Shown: positions 1 through 5,052, counted from the stretch's first letter. The stretch: 7,750 nucleotides of DNA from Planctomycetes bacterium RIFCSPHIGHO2_12_FULL_52_36 (GCA_001828545.1 MHYW01000113.1:1-7750); one strand, 5' to 3'. Translations and numbers: made by a program. Notes: a model not told the origin generated them from the letters alone.

Positions 1-562
1 CCTTGTCCGTATAGGCGGCGTGGAGCCTGGGGTCTAGCTCTATGCATTTATCGTAGCATTTCAGTGCCTCTTCGTAGCGGCGTAGTCTGGTGAGGGCATT
101 ACCCTTGTTTAGCCATGCCTCGTAGGAAGTGGGCCTCAGTTCAATGGCCTTTTCGTAGGCCCTTATGGCTGACTCCACCTGTTCCCTGTGATCCTCTTCC
201 ACCCGCACCAGGGACAGTCCCTTGTTTATCCAGGCATCATAAAAGAGGGGGTTCAGGCCGGTGGCACGGTCGTAGGCCTCCACGGCCTCCTTGTATCTCT
301 TCAGGTGGTCCAGGAGTTGGGCCTTGTTGTACCAGGTCTTGTAATCATCGGGCCTGATGGATAGGGCACGGTCGTAGGCCTTCAGGGCCTCCTCATGCTG
401 ACCCCTCCTCATGAGTTCCACGGCGTGCTGTGTCAGGTGTTCCGGGTCTTCCTGGGCCGGTTCGGCTGAGCTCACGGCCGAAGCCTGTGCGACTGATCCG
501 CCTGAGGCGGAGCAAGCCAGTAGACAAGAAAGTAGGGCAATGGAAAGGATTCCTCTAGGCAT
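1..562 (-). CDS. TPR-repeat lipoprotein, C-terminus beyond the window
   Basis: A reading frame starts at the ATG at 562-560 and stays open to base 1, giving 187 codons with no stop. The start is supported by an AGGAGGG Shine-Dalgarno 7 bases upstream. Residues 1-17 form a short lipoprotein signal (one basic residue, a hydrophobic core, lipobox L-L-A-C with Cys17), so the mature protein is probably lipid-anchored. A Ser/Ala/Gly/Glu-rich linker covers residues 18-40. TPR units follow at about 42-71, 74-105, 108-144 (stretched by about five residues) and 147-178, and another begins near 181; each ends in a pattern such as A-I-E-L-R-P or C-I-E-L-D-P. TPR arrays bind proteins and scaffold complexes, and no enzyme domain is visible in this part. 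The gene lies 4 bases after the PLD-like gene and is probably co-transcribed with it. The specific partner is unknown. Confidence 0.85.
   Translation of the reverse strand, partial: MPRGILSIALLSCLLACSASGGSVAQASAVSSAEPAQEDPEHLTQHAVELMRRGQHEEALKAYDRALSIRPDDYKTWYNKAQLLDHLKRYKEAVEAYDRATGLNPLFYDAWINKGLSLVRVEEDHREQVESAIRAYEKAIELRPTSYEAWLNKGNALTRLRRYEEALKCYDKCIELDPRLHAAYTDK
493..511 (-). repeat. Palindromic element inside the lipoprotein gene
   Basis: The minus strand reads TCCGCCTCAGGCGGATCAG. Its first 15 bases are a perfect 6-bp stem with a 3-base loop (TCCGCC, TCA, GGCGGA). It encodes residues 18-23 of the lipoprotein (S-A-S-G-G-S), directly after the lipidated cysteine. A near copy, 17 of 19 bases identical, lies in the first tRNA spacer at 1708-1726 on the plus strand. 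Two copies in such different contexts suggest a dispersed repeat, but only two are visible. Confidence 0.5.
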
Positions 563-566
563 TCGT

Positions 567-1403
567 TTACCCTCCTGTATTAATAGTCCCTTTATCAAGG
601 ATAAAGGTCTTGTCAGTAGAAGGCCTCTTTATCAATCTACCTGTGTAACTCACCCTCTGTCCTTCTTTAAGTGGGGAGAGGCGGCCTTCCAGGGCTATCT
701 CTACCCCTATCCCCTGGTCATTAAGGGTGAGCCTGGTGAGGTCAGGGTAGAGTTGGGTAATCTCCCCCTCTCCCCTGACGTACATGCCTTGACAGTGACT
801 CCAGAAGGCATCCCTCTCAGAGGTGGGACCTCCCGAGAGGCGTTGCTGTATCTGGTAGAGGGATAGGCCAATGAAGTGCCGAGCAAGCTCGGCCACTACG
901 GCAGGTCTCTCTTCAGGGGGTTCTCCAAAGAGTTTATTGAAGTGGGCCTTGTACCTGGCTATTAGTGTAGGTTCTTCCAGGAAGAGGGCGTTCTCGTAGT
1001 TAAATTTCTCTGCATACCCGGTGAGGGAGTATGAGCCAGTAAAGACCTTTTTGGAATCAAATATAATAAACGTGTGGTGCATCTGACCACCCAGTCTCCC
1101 CGGGATAGACTTTACCTCCAGTCCCTGTTCTCTCATGAAGGGGGCCAGGGAGGTAGGTTTCTGGGCCTCCTGGTGGTCCAGTAGCAGCCTCACCCTGACC
1201 GCACGGTCTTTCGCAAGGAGGAGGGCCTCTGCCAGGTCACCGGAGGTGAATTGAAAGGCGGCGATGTCTATGGAGGTCTTTGCCTCCTGGATGCCTTGCA
1301 GGAGTTGGTTTTTTATCCCCCCCTGGGGAGAAAAGCATGTCGTTACCTGAGCCCATGCCTCAGTAGAGGATAGCAGTACAAATATGGCCAGGAGGTAATA
1401 CAT
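567..1403 (-). CDS. Exported phospholipase-D-fold protein with altered HKD motif
   Basis: I choose the ATG at 1403, giving 278 residues. It begins with a clear Sec signal peptide (hydrophobic residues 4-12, likely cleavage after A-W-A at residue 18), and extended -10-like boxes lie just upstream. The frame stays open to an ATG at 1472 (301 residues), but that would put 23 residues before the signal sequence. Residues about 22-165 match a single PLD_2-type unit: S-I-D-I-A-A-F-Q-F, V-R-L-L-L-D, then H109-H110-T111-F-I-I-F-D116, G-S-Y-S-L-T and N-Y-E-N. The family motif is H-x-K-x4-D and active proteins carry the lysine; here it is Thr (ACG at 1073-1071, where AAG would give Lys). One unit per chain suggests dimerisation as in Nuc-type enzymes. 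The last 75 or so residues look beta-rich, perhaps OB-like (weak inference). Nuclease or phosphodiesterase activity is therefore doubtful. The gene is probably co-transcribed with the TPR lipoprotein. Confidence 0.85.
   Translation of the reverse strand: MYYLLAIFVLLSSTEAWAQVTTCFSPQGGIKNQLLQGIQEAKTSIDIAAFQFTSGDLAEALLLAKDRAVRVRLLLDHQEAQKPTSLAPFMREQGLEVKSIPGRLGGQMHHTFIIFDSKKVFTGSYSLTGYAEKFNYENALFLEEPTLIARYKAHFNKLFGEPPEERPAVVAELARHFIGLSLYQIQQRLSGGPTSERDAFWSHCQGMYVRGEGEITQLYPDLTRLTLNDQGIGVEIALEGRLSPLKEGQRVSYTGRLIKRPSTDKTFILDKGTINTGG
570..576 (-). promoter_or_regulatory. Strong Shine-Dalgarno for the TPR lipoprotein
   Basis: The minus strand reads AGGAGGG here, 7 bases before the ATG at 562. It overlaps the last codons of the upstream PLD-like gene, whose stop is at 569-567. 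This fixes the lipoprotein start and suggests translational linkage of the two genes. Confidence 0.8.
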
Positions 1404-1418
1404 GTCTCTATGCGGTAT

Positions 1419-1447
1419 AATATACCAGAAGAGAGGGGGGATAAAAA
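1419..1447 (-). promoter_or_regulatory. Candidate extended -10 promoter for the PLD-like gene
   Basis: On the minus strand a TGG-TATATT extended -10 lies at 1427-1419. A weak -35 (TTTTTA, 1447-1442) is 17 bases upstream. The predicted transcript start is only about 9 bases before the ATG at 1403, so the leader would be very short. The -35 falls inside one copy of the 14-base direct repeat. The boxes are partial matches only. Confidence 0.35.
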
Positions 1448-1486
1448 CACTTTTCATATCTACGGCATCCACATAAAAACACTTTT
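1441..1486. repeat. 14-base direct repeat in the divergent control region
   Basis: ATAAAAACACTTTT occurs exactly at 1441-1454 and 1473-1486, a 32-base period (about three helical turns). One copy overlaps the candidate -35 of the minus-strand PLD-like gene. The other ends 5 bases before the -35 of the tRNA promoter. The placement suits a regulator site or A/T-rich UP-like elements; no regulator is identified. Confidence 0.5.
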
Positions 1487-1491
1487 AGCCC

Positions 1492-1519
1492 TTGAAAAAG
1501 ACAGAGCTATTATTATAAT
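1492..1519 (+). promoter_or_regulatory. Sigma70-type promoter of the tRNA cluster
   Basis: TTGAAA (1492-1497), a 16-base spacer and a perfect TATAAT (1514-1519) predict a transcript start near 1526, a few bases before the mature tRNA-Thr end at 1531. The discriminator is A/T-rich, unlike the GC-rich discriminators of stringently controlled Escherichia coli stable-RNA promoters. Confidence 0.8.
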
Positions 1520-1530
1520 AAAGGTTTTAG

Positions 1531-1605
1531 GCTAGCGTAGCTCAATGGCAGAGCAGCTGTTTTGTAAACAGCAGGTTGTGGGTTCAAATCCCGCCGCTAG
1601 CTCCA
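1531..1605 (+). tRNA. tRNA-Thr (anticodon TGT)
   Basis: A complete cloverleaf is visible. The acceptor stem is GCTAGCG with CGCTAGC, the D arm GCTC/GAGC, and the anticodon stem GCTGT/ACAGC has loop TTTGTAA and anticodon TGT at 1563-1565. The T stem GTGGG/CCCGC carries TTCAAAT. The discriminator base is T and CCA is encoded at 1603-1605. It reads ACA (and by wobble ACG) codons. It is first in the cluster, corresponding to thrU in Escherichia coli. Confidence 0.97.
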
Positions 1606-1626
1606 TTTCGTGAGGCACGGCCTGCC

Positions 1627-1742
1627 CAGCAATCAGCAATTGTTCGCCGTAGGCGAATCCGCCTTGGGCGTGAGCTGTCAACAATCGGTTAGTAGTATTC
1701 AGCTCTCTCCGCCTCAGGAGGGTCAGCAATCGGAATACCGAT
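1627..1742. repeat. Spacer with small palindromes and CAGCAAT heptamers
   Basis: The 188-base spacer between tRNA-Thr and tRNA-Tyr holds no gene. CAGCAAT occurs twice in tandem (1627-1640) and again at 1724-1730. GTCAACAATCGG (1677-1688) and GTCAGCAATCGG (1722-1733) differ at one base. Hairpins are TTCGCC-GTA-GGCGAA (1643-1657) and ATCGG-AATA-CCGAT (1729-1742). A 19-base copy of the palindrome found in the lipoprotein gene lies at 1708-1726. It looks like remnants of REP-like dispersed elements. No convincing promoter for tRNA-Tyr is seen here, so read-through from the upstream tRNA is likely. Confidence 0.5.
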
Positions 1743-1793
1743 ACGTGAGACCTGGAGGCAGAAGTTGAAGACCGAGGGCCGGGAGCAGATAAC

Positions 1794-1879
1794 GGGGAGA
1801 TACCCGAGTGGCCAAAGGGGACAGACTGTAAATCTGTTGGCGAAGTCCTTCGGAGGTTCGAATCCTCCTCTCCCCACCA
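1794..1879 (+). tRNA. tRNA-Tyr (anticodon GTA)
   Basis: A class II tRNA with a long variable arm. The acceptor stem is GGGGAGA with TCTCCCC. The anticodon stem ACAGA/TCTGT has loop CTGTAAA and anticodon GTA at 1828-1830. The T arm contains GGTTCGAAT, the discriminator is A, and CCA is encoded at 1877-1879. The long arm and GTA anticodon identify bacterial tRNA-Tyr. It corresponds to tyrU of the Escherichia coli tufB cluster. Confidence 0.97.
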
Positions 1880-1883
1880 TTCT

Positions 1884-1990
1884 AGGGGTCAGGGATTAGG
1901 GATTAGGGGCTAGGGAGTAGGGGTCAGGGATTAGGTATTATTAAAAATAAGTATTTCTACGATCCCTGGCCCCTGGTCCCTAACCCCTGA
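1884..1990. repeat. G-rich repeat element with 28-base inverted arms
   Basis: The spacer between tRNA-Tyr and tRNA-Gly is almost wholly repeat. AGGGGTCAGGGATTAGG occurs exactly at 1884-1900 and 1919-1935. Arms 1889-1916 and 1963-1990 are inverted repeats: 24 of 28 positions pair, and three of the four differences would be G-U pairs in RNA, leaving one A-C mismatch. Seven runs of three or four G lie in 1885-1929, separated by 3-4 bases, so the plus strand or its RNA could form G-quadruplexes as an alternative to the hairpin. No T run follows, so it is not a typical intrinsic terminator. It resembles a MITE or REP-like element. Confidence 0.65.
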
Positions 1991-1998
1991 AATTACAT

Positions 1999-2072
1999 GC
2001 GGGCGTAGCTCAATGGTAGAGTGCTAGCCTTCCAAGCTAGCTATGTGGGTTCGATTCCCATCGCCCGCTCCA
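1999..2072 (+). tRNA. tRNA-Gly (anticodon TCC)
   Basis: The acceptor stem GCGGGCG pairs with CGCCCGC. The anticodon stem CTAGC/GCTAG has loop CTTCCAA and anticodon TCC at 2031-2033. The T arm contains GGTTCGATTCC, the discriminator is T, and CCA is encoded at 2070-2072. It reads GGA and GGG codons. It holds the glyT position in the conserved thrU-tyrU-glyT-thrT-tufB order. Confidence 0.97.
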
Positions 2073-2138
2073 TTTATTTATTAAGTGGGGGCAAAACAAT
2101 TTAAATCGTAAGACGAGACCTCTGAAAAACGCCAAAAA

Positions 2139-2213
2139 TGTCATTCTGAGGGAGCGAAGCGACCGAAGAATCTCAGCTAAATAACGAGATTCTTCGCTTC
2201 GCTCAGAATGACA
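2139..2213. repeat. TCATTCTGAG-type palindromic dispersed repeat
   Basis: Left arm 2139-2174 begins TGTCATTCTGAG and ends GAAGAATCTC. Right arm 2186-2213 begins GAGATTCTTC and ends CTCAGAATGACA. The outer 11-12 and inner 10 bases pair perfectly. The centre of the left arm (GGAGCGAAGCGACC) is 8 bases longer than its counterpart. The loop is 11 bases. Repeats with this core (CATTCTGAG with GCGAAGCGAAGAATCT) recur between genes in many unrelated bacteria, by recollection. The rest of this spacer (2073-2138 and 2214-2268) shows nothing recognisable. Confidence 0.75.
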
Positions 2214-2268
2214 AGTAGCGCTGTGTAGACTTTTGTAGAGCTCTCAAGACGATAGAAAATAGATACCC

Positions 2269-2296
2269 TTGACAAATATCTTTTAATTGATATAAT
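2269..2296 (+). promoter_or_regulatory. Consensus sigma70 promoter for tRNA-Thr(GGT) and tuf
   Basis: Perfect TTGACA (2269-2274) and perfect TATAAT (2291-2296) boxes are separated by 16 bases. Transcription should begin near 2303, about 12 bases before tRNA-Thr(GGT). No other good promoter or terminator is seen downstream, so this is probably the main promoter for tuf, rpmG, tRNA-Trp, secE and the following genes. Confidence 0.88.
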
Positions 2297-2314
2297 TTTA
2301 GTTTTCCAGTATAT

Positions 2315-2389
<75 letters not shown>

Positions 2390-2433
2390 GCTTCATAAGC
2401 GGGCCACAGATTTAAACTTAAGGAGAAGGTGAT

Positions 2434-3636
2434 ATGGCAAAGGAAGTATTTAAGAGAACGAAGCCCCACGTAAACGTTGGAACTATTGGACACATAGACC
2501 ACGGCAAAACTACCTTGACCTCCGTGATAACTCACATCCTTGCAAAGGCAGGACTGGCCAAGGAGAGGCCCTTTGATACCATAGACAATGCCCCGGAGGA
2601 AAAGGAAAGGGGCATCACCATTGCTATCTCTCACGTAGAGTATGAGACGGAAAAGAGACACTACGCACACGTGGACTGCCCAGGCCATGCAGACTACATA
2701 AAGAATATGATTACAGGGGCGGCCCAGATGGACGGGGCTATACTAGTAGTCAGCGCCCCGGATGGGCCTATGCCCCAGACCAGGGAGCATATCCTCCTGG
2801 CCCGTCAGGTAGGGGTACCTGCCATAGTGGTATTTATGAACAAGCTAGATGCCTTAGAGGATAAGGAACTCCAGGATTTGGTGGAGATGGAGGTCAGGGA
2901 ACTATTAAAGAAGTACAAATTCCCAGGGGACGATATCCCGGTGATTAAGGGCTCGGCCTTGAATGCCCGTGATTGCGGTTGCGCCAAGAGGGAGTGCCCA
3001 AAGTGCGGGCCAATATGGCAGTTAATGGACGCCGTGGACAACTATGTCCCCACCCCCAAGAGGGAGATAGACAAGCCCTTCCTTATGTCTATAGAAGACG
3101 TCTTCAGTATAAAGGGTAGGGGCACCGTGGGTACCGGAAGGGTGGAGAGGGGCAAGGTAAAGGTTGGAGAAGAGATAGACATAGTGGGCCTCAGCCTGGA
3201 GGTAAAGAAGACGGTGGTGACCGGGGTGGAGATGTTTAATAAGACCCTGGATGAAGGTCAGGCTGGGGACAATTTAGGTATACTCCTACGAGGGATAGAG
3301 AAAGAACAACTTGAGAGGGGACACGTACTTGCGGCTCCGGGAAGTATCCCCCCCCATACGAATTTTGAGGCGGAGGTATACATCCTGACCAAAGAAGAGG
3401 GAGGCAGGCACACCCCCTTCTTCAAGGGCTACAGGCCCCAGTTTTACTTCAGGACTACGGACGTTACCGGCGTAGCAAACCTACCTCAGGGGACGGACAT
3501 GGTCATGCCTGGTGACAACGTAAAGCTCTCCATAGAACTTATTACCCCGATAGCCATGGAAGAGAACCTCCGGTTTGCTATCCGAGAGGGTGGTCATACC
3601 GTGGGGGCTGGGGTAGTTACCAAGATACTTAAGTAA
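2434..3636 (+). CDS. tuf: Elongation factor Tu
   Basis: EF-Tu is the cytoplasmic GTPase that delivers aminoacyl-tRNA to the ribosomal A site. The product is 400 residues, close to the usual 393-400. A strong Shine-Dalgarno (AAGGAG, 2420-2425) precedes the ATG. GTPase motifs are in order: P-loop G19-H-I-D-H-G-K-T26, switch I R-G-I-T-I (59-63), D81-C-P-G-H85, N136-K-L-D139 and S174-A-L. The beta-barrel domains 2 and 3 follow from about residue 210 and end in the usual V-G-A-G-V-V-T-K-I. Unusual is the segment after S-A-L: about five residues longer than in Escherichia coli and carrying C181, C183, C188 and C191 (C-x-C-x4-C-x2-C), which could bind zinc. It is probably transcribed with the tRNA-Thr just upstream, and its stop overlaps the rpmG start. 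Confidence 0.98.
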   Translation: MAKEVFKRTKPHVNVGTIGHIDHGKTTLTSVITHILAKAGLAKERPFDTIDNAPEEKERGITIAISHVEYETEKRHYAHVDCPGHADYIKNMITGAAQMDGAILVVSAPDGPMPQTREHILLARQVGVPAIVVFMNKLDALEDKELQDLVEMEVRELLKKYKFPGDDIPVIKGSALNARDCGCAKRECPKCGPIWQLMDAVDNYVPTPKREIDKPFLMSIEDVFSIKGRGTVGTGRVERGKVKVGEEIDIVGLSLEVKKTVVTGVEMFNKTLDEGQAGDNLGILLRGIEKEQLERGHVLAAPGSIPPHTNFEAEVYILTKEEGGRHTPFFKGYRPQFYFRTTDVTGVANLPQGTDMVMPGDNVKLSIELITPIAMEENLRFAIREGGHTVGAGVVTKILK

Positions 3637-3788
3637 TGGTACGGGAAGCTATAACCCTAATTTGTTCCGAGTGTTCCGGTAGGAACTACCGGAGTACCCG
3701 GAAGGCCAGGGCTACGGAGAAGTTAGAGCTTAAGAAGTATTGTCGCTGCTGCAGGAAACATACGGTGCATAAGGAACACAAAAAATAG
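3636..3788 (+). CDS. rpmG: Ribosomal protein L33 (zinc-binding type)
   Basis: A 50-residue protein of the large ribosomal subunit, located near the tRNA exit site. Start and stop give M-V-R-E-A-I-T-L-I-C to K-E-H-K-K, the usual L33 size. Both zinc-ribbon pairs are present: C10-S-E-C13 and C36-R-C-C39, with an extra Cys at 38. Y-R-S-T-R-K and K-L-E-L-K-K-Y-C fit the family. The ATG shares its A with the last base of the tuf stop (TAATG), and no clear Shine-Dalgarno is seen, so translation probably depends on reinitiation after EF-Tu. It ends 9 bases before tRNA-Trp. An rpmG between tuf and secE is a common bacterial arrangement. Confidence 0.95.
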   Translation: MVREAITLICSECSGRNYRSTRKARATEKLELKKYCRCCRKHTVHKEHKK

Positions 3789-3797
3789 TGAGAAAAT

Positions 3798-3873
3798 AGG
3801 TCCGTAGCTCTAATGGTAGAGCACCGGACTCCAAATCCGGGTGTTGGGGGTTCGAGTCCCTCCGGACCTGCCA
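3798..3873 (+). tRNA. tRNA-Trp (anticodon CCA)
   Basis: The acceptor stem AGGTCCG pairs with CGGACCT. The D arm is GCTC/GAGC. The anticodon stem CCGGA/TCCGG has loop CTCCAAA and anticodon CCA at 3831-3833. The T stem is GGGGG/CCCTC, the discriminator is G, and CCA is encoded at 3871-3873. It sits inside the protein operon between rpmG and secE, a placement common among bacteria, so RNase processing here would cut the polycistronic transcript and leave secE with a 17-base leader. Confidence 0.97.
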
Positions 3874-3890
3874 TTAACATCGGGCCGGGA

Positions 3891-4349
3891 ATGGCTCTAG
3901 AGATTTATAAAAAAAACCAAGGGATTCATGCAAGGGTTTTTATAGGGGCAGGTCTTGGGCTCCTGGCCCTGATGGCCGCCCATGCCTTATACGGGAGCTT
4001 CATAGAGTCCCCGGAGGTGTATGCGGGTGCCAGAGTACCACTGGTAGAGATGCCACTCACCTGGGGTCTTGTCAGTGCCGTTGTATTTTTTGTCATCAGT
4101 GCGGTTATTATTGGGGCACTGACTACGGGCCTTGAGACAGGCCTCGGGACGCTGGATAGTAATAGTAAAAAGGTGGTGGAGTTCCTAATAGATACGCAAG
4201 GAGAACTCCAGAAGGTCTCCTGGCCCACCAGAGAGGAACTTACAGGCTCCACGGTGGTGGTGATATTCTCGGTAATCGTATTAGGTATTTACATCTTTGG
4301 GGTAGATTGGGTAATAACAAGGGTCATGCAATGGATAGGTTTTCTATGA
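3891..4349 (+). CDS. secE: Preprotein translocase subunit SecE
   Basis: SecE is the essential membrane subunit that clamps SecY in the SecYEG export channel. The product is 152 residues from the ATG at 3891, the first start codon outside tRNA-Trp; earlier in-frame starts lie inside the tRNA. Three membrane segments are visible at about 17-35, 57-80 and 119-143. The family signature lies before the third: E105-L-Q-K-V-S-W-P112-T-R-E-E-L on the cytoplasmic amphipathic helix. Many bacterial SecE proteins have a single membrane helix of about 60-70 residues; the three-helix form is known from Escherichia coli. The ribosome site is weak (CCGGGA directly before the ATG). A 143-base gap separates it from nusG, although secE-nusG pairs are usually close. 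Confidence 0.95.
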   Translation: MALEIYKKNQGIHARVFIGAGLGLLALMAAHALYGSFIESPEVYAGARVPLVEMPLTWGLVSAVVFFVISAVIIGALTTGLETGLGTLDSNSKKVVEFLIDTQGELQKVSWPTREELTGSTVVVIFSVIVLGIYIFGVDWVITRVMQWIGFL

Positions 4350-4492
4350 AGGTATCCTGCCTTGGGCAGGGCAGGTTAGCATCTAAGAGGAATACCCCAA
4401 ATCTTATAGTAATATTCCTCCAGTCTGGCCTCTAGGTATCTATCGGCAAGAAAGGTATCTCACTAATCCACATTGAGTGTGCTTGTAATCGT
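4350..4492 (+). other. secE-nusG intergenic region with inverted repeats
   Basis: This 143-base gap is the largest break in the protein operon. It holds a small hairpin (CCTGCC-TTG-GGCAGG, 4356-4370), an exact 8-bp inverted repeat (GAGGAATA 4387-4394, TATTCCTC 4413-4420) and three copies of AGGTATC (4350-4356, 4434-4440, 4453-4459). Neither hairpin is followed by a T run. No credible -35/-10 pair is seen and there is no Shine-Dalgarno before nusG. It may be a structured leader for nusG or simply a degenerate spacer. Confidence 0.4.
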
Positions 4493-5041
4493 ATGAAGAA
4501 GTGGTTTGTACTGAGGGTACAGAGTAACAAAGAAGATAAGGTAAGAAAGGCCCTGGAGGAGTGCATAAAGGCCAGGGGCCTAGAAAACAAGGTCTCCAAG
4601 GTCTTGGTGCCCACGGAAAGGGTCTCTGAGATTAAAGGCGGCAAAAAGAGGATTAGCGAAAGGAAAGTCTTCCCTGGTTATATTATGGCAGAAGTAGAGG
4701 TGGACGAACAGGGGAACATGCCTTCCGATGTCTGGTTCCTCATAAGAGAAACCCCAGGGTCAGGGGACTTTCTGGGAGGAGAACGCACCAAGCCAGTACC
4801 CATGGCCACTTATGAGGTAGAAAAGATGCTGTCGGAGGTGGAAAAGGGAGAGGAGAGACCCAAGGCCAAGATACATTTCAAGGAAGGAGAAAGGGTCAGG
4901 GTCAAGGAAGGCCCCTTTGAGAACTTTGAGGGCATAGTGGAAGAGGTTATGGAAGGGACTGGGAGGGTGAGGATAATTATCACCATCTTTGGAAGGGCAA
5001 CCCCGGTAGAGCTAGAATACTGGCAAGTAGAGACGGTATAA
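4493..5041 (+). CDS. nusG: Transcription termination/antitermination factor NusG
   Basis: NusG binds RNA polymerase, suppresses pausing, and links it to Rho or to the ribosome through S10. The product is 182 residues, the normal length. The NGN domain spans about 1-115: K-K-W-F-V-L-R-V at the start, R-K-V-F-P-G-Y-I at 58-65 and G-D-F-L-G-G at 91-96. The KOW domain spans about 128-182, with F-K-E-G-E-R-V-R-V-K-E-G-P-F and F-E-G-I-V-E-E-V. The ATG gives the standard NusG beginning, but no Shine-Dalgarno is visible upstream. rplK follows after 15 bases, which is the usual nusG-rplK order. Confidence 0.97.
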   Translation: MKKWFVLRVQSNKEDKVRKALEECIKARGLENKVSKVLVPTERVSEIKGGKKRISERKVFPGYIMAEVEVDEQGNMPSDVWFLIRETPGSGDFLGGERTKPVPMATYEVEKMLSEVEKGEERPKAKIHFKEGERVRVKEGPFENFEGIVEEVMEGTGRVRIIITIFGRATPVELEYWQVETV

Positions 5042-5052
5042 TACGGTATAAT
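5033..5052 (+). repeat. Tandem decamer spanning the nusG stop
   Basis: ACGGTATAAT is repeated twice exactly. The first copy contains the nusG stop (TAA, 5039-5041) and the second ends 4 bases before the rplK ATG. Each holds a TATAAT hexamer, but neither has a -35 at a workable distance. CGGTATAATATA (5044-5055) also occurs at 1413-1424 upstream of the PLD-like gene. Confidence 0.6.

Noticed and set aside
411..866. Plus-strand open frame of 151 codons
   Set aside because: It lies antisense to the lipoprotein and PLD-like genes, which have signal peptides, domains and a ribosome site; its own product shows no family features.
1765..1793. TTGAAG and GATAAC as a promoter for tRNA-Tyr
   Set aside because: The -10-like box touches the first base of the mature tRNA, so transcription would start inside the gene.
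1532..1880. Two minus-strand frames of 63-65 codons over tRNA-Thr and tRNA-Tyr
   Set aside because: They are reverse translations of tRNA genes (the familiar G-F-E-P-P pattern comes from the T arm) and are not genes.
1884..1990. CRISPR-like or telomere-like array, or intrinsic terminator
   Set aside because: Units are irregular with no uniform spacers and no cas genes nearby, and no T run follows the hairpin.
3686..3880. Minus-strand frame of 64 codons over rpmG and tRNA-Trp
   Set aside because: It is antisense to L33 and tRNA-Trp, and its start is again T-arm derived sequence.
3813..3890. Longer SecE with 26 extra N-terminal residues
   Set aside because: The extension would be encoded inside tRNA-Trp, and the added residues are tRNA-derived; the ATG at 3891 is the first start clear of the tRNA.
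5014..5052. Promoter at the TATAAT hexamers before rplK
   Set aside because: No -35-like hexamer lies 15-19 bases upstream of either TATAAT, and no extended -10 TG is present.
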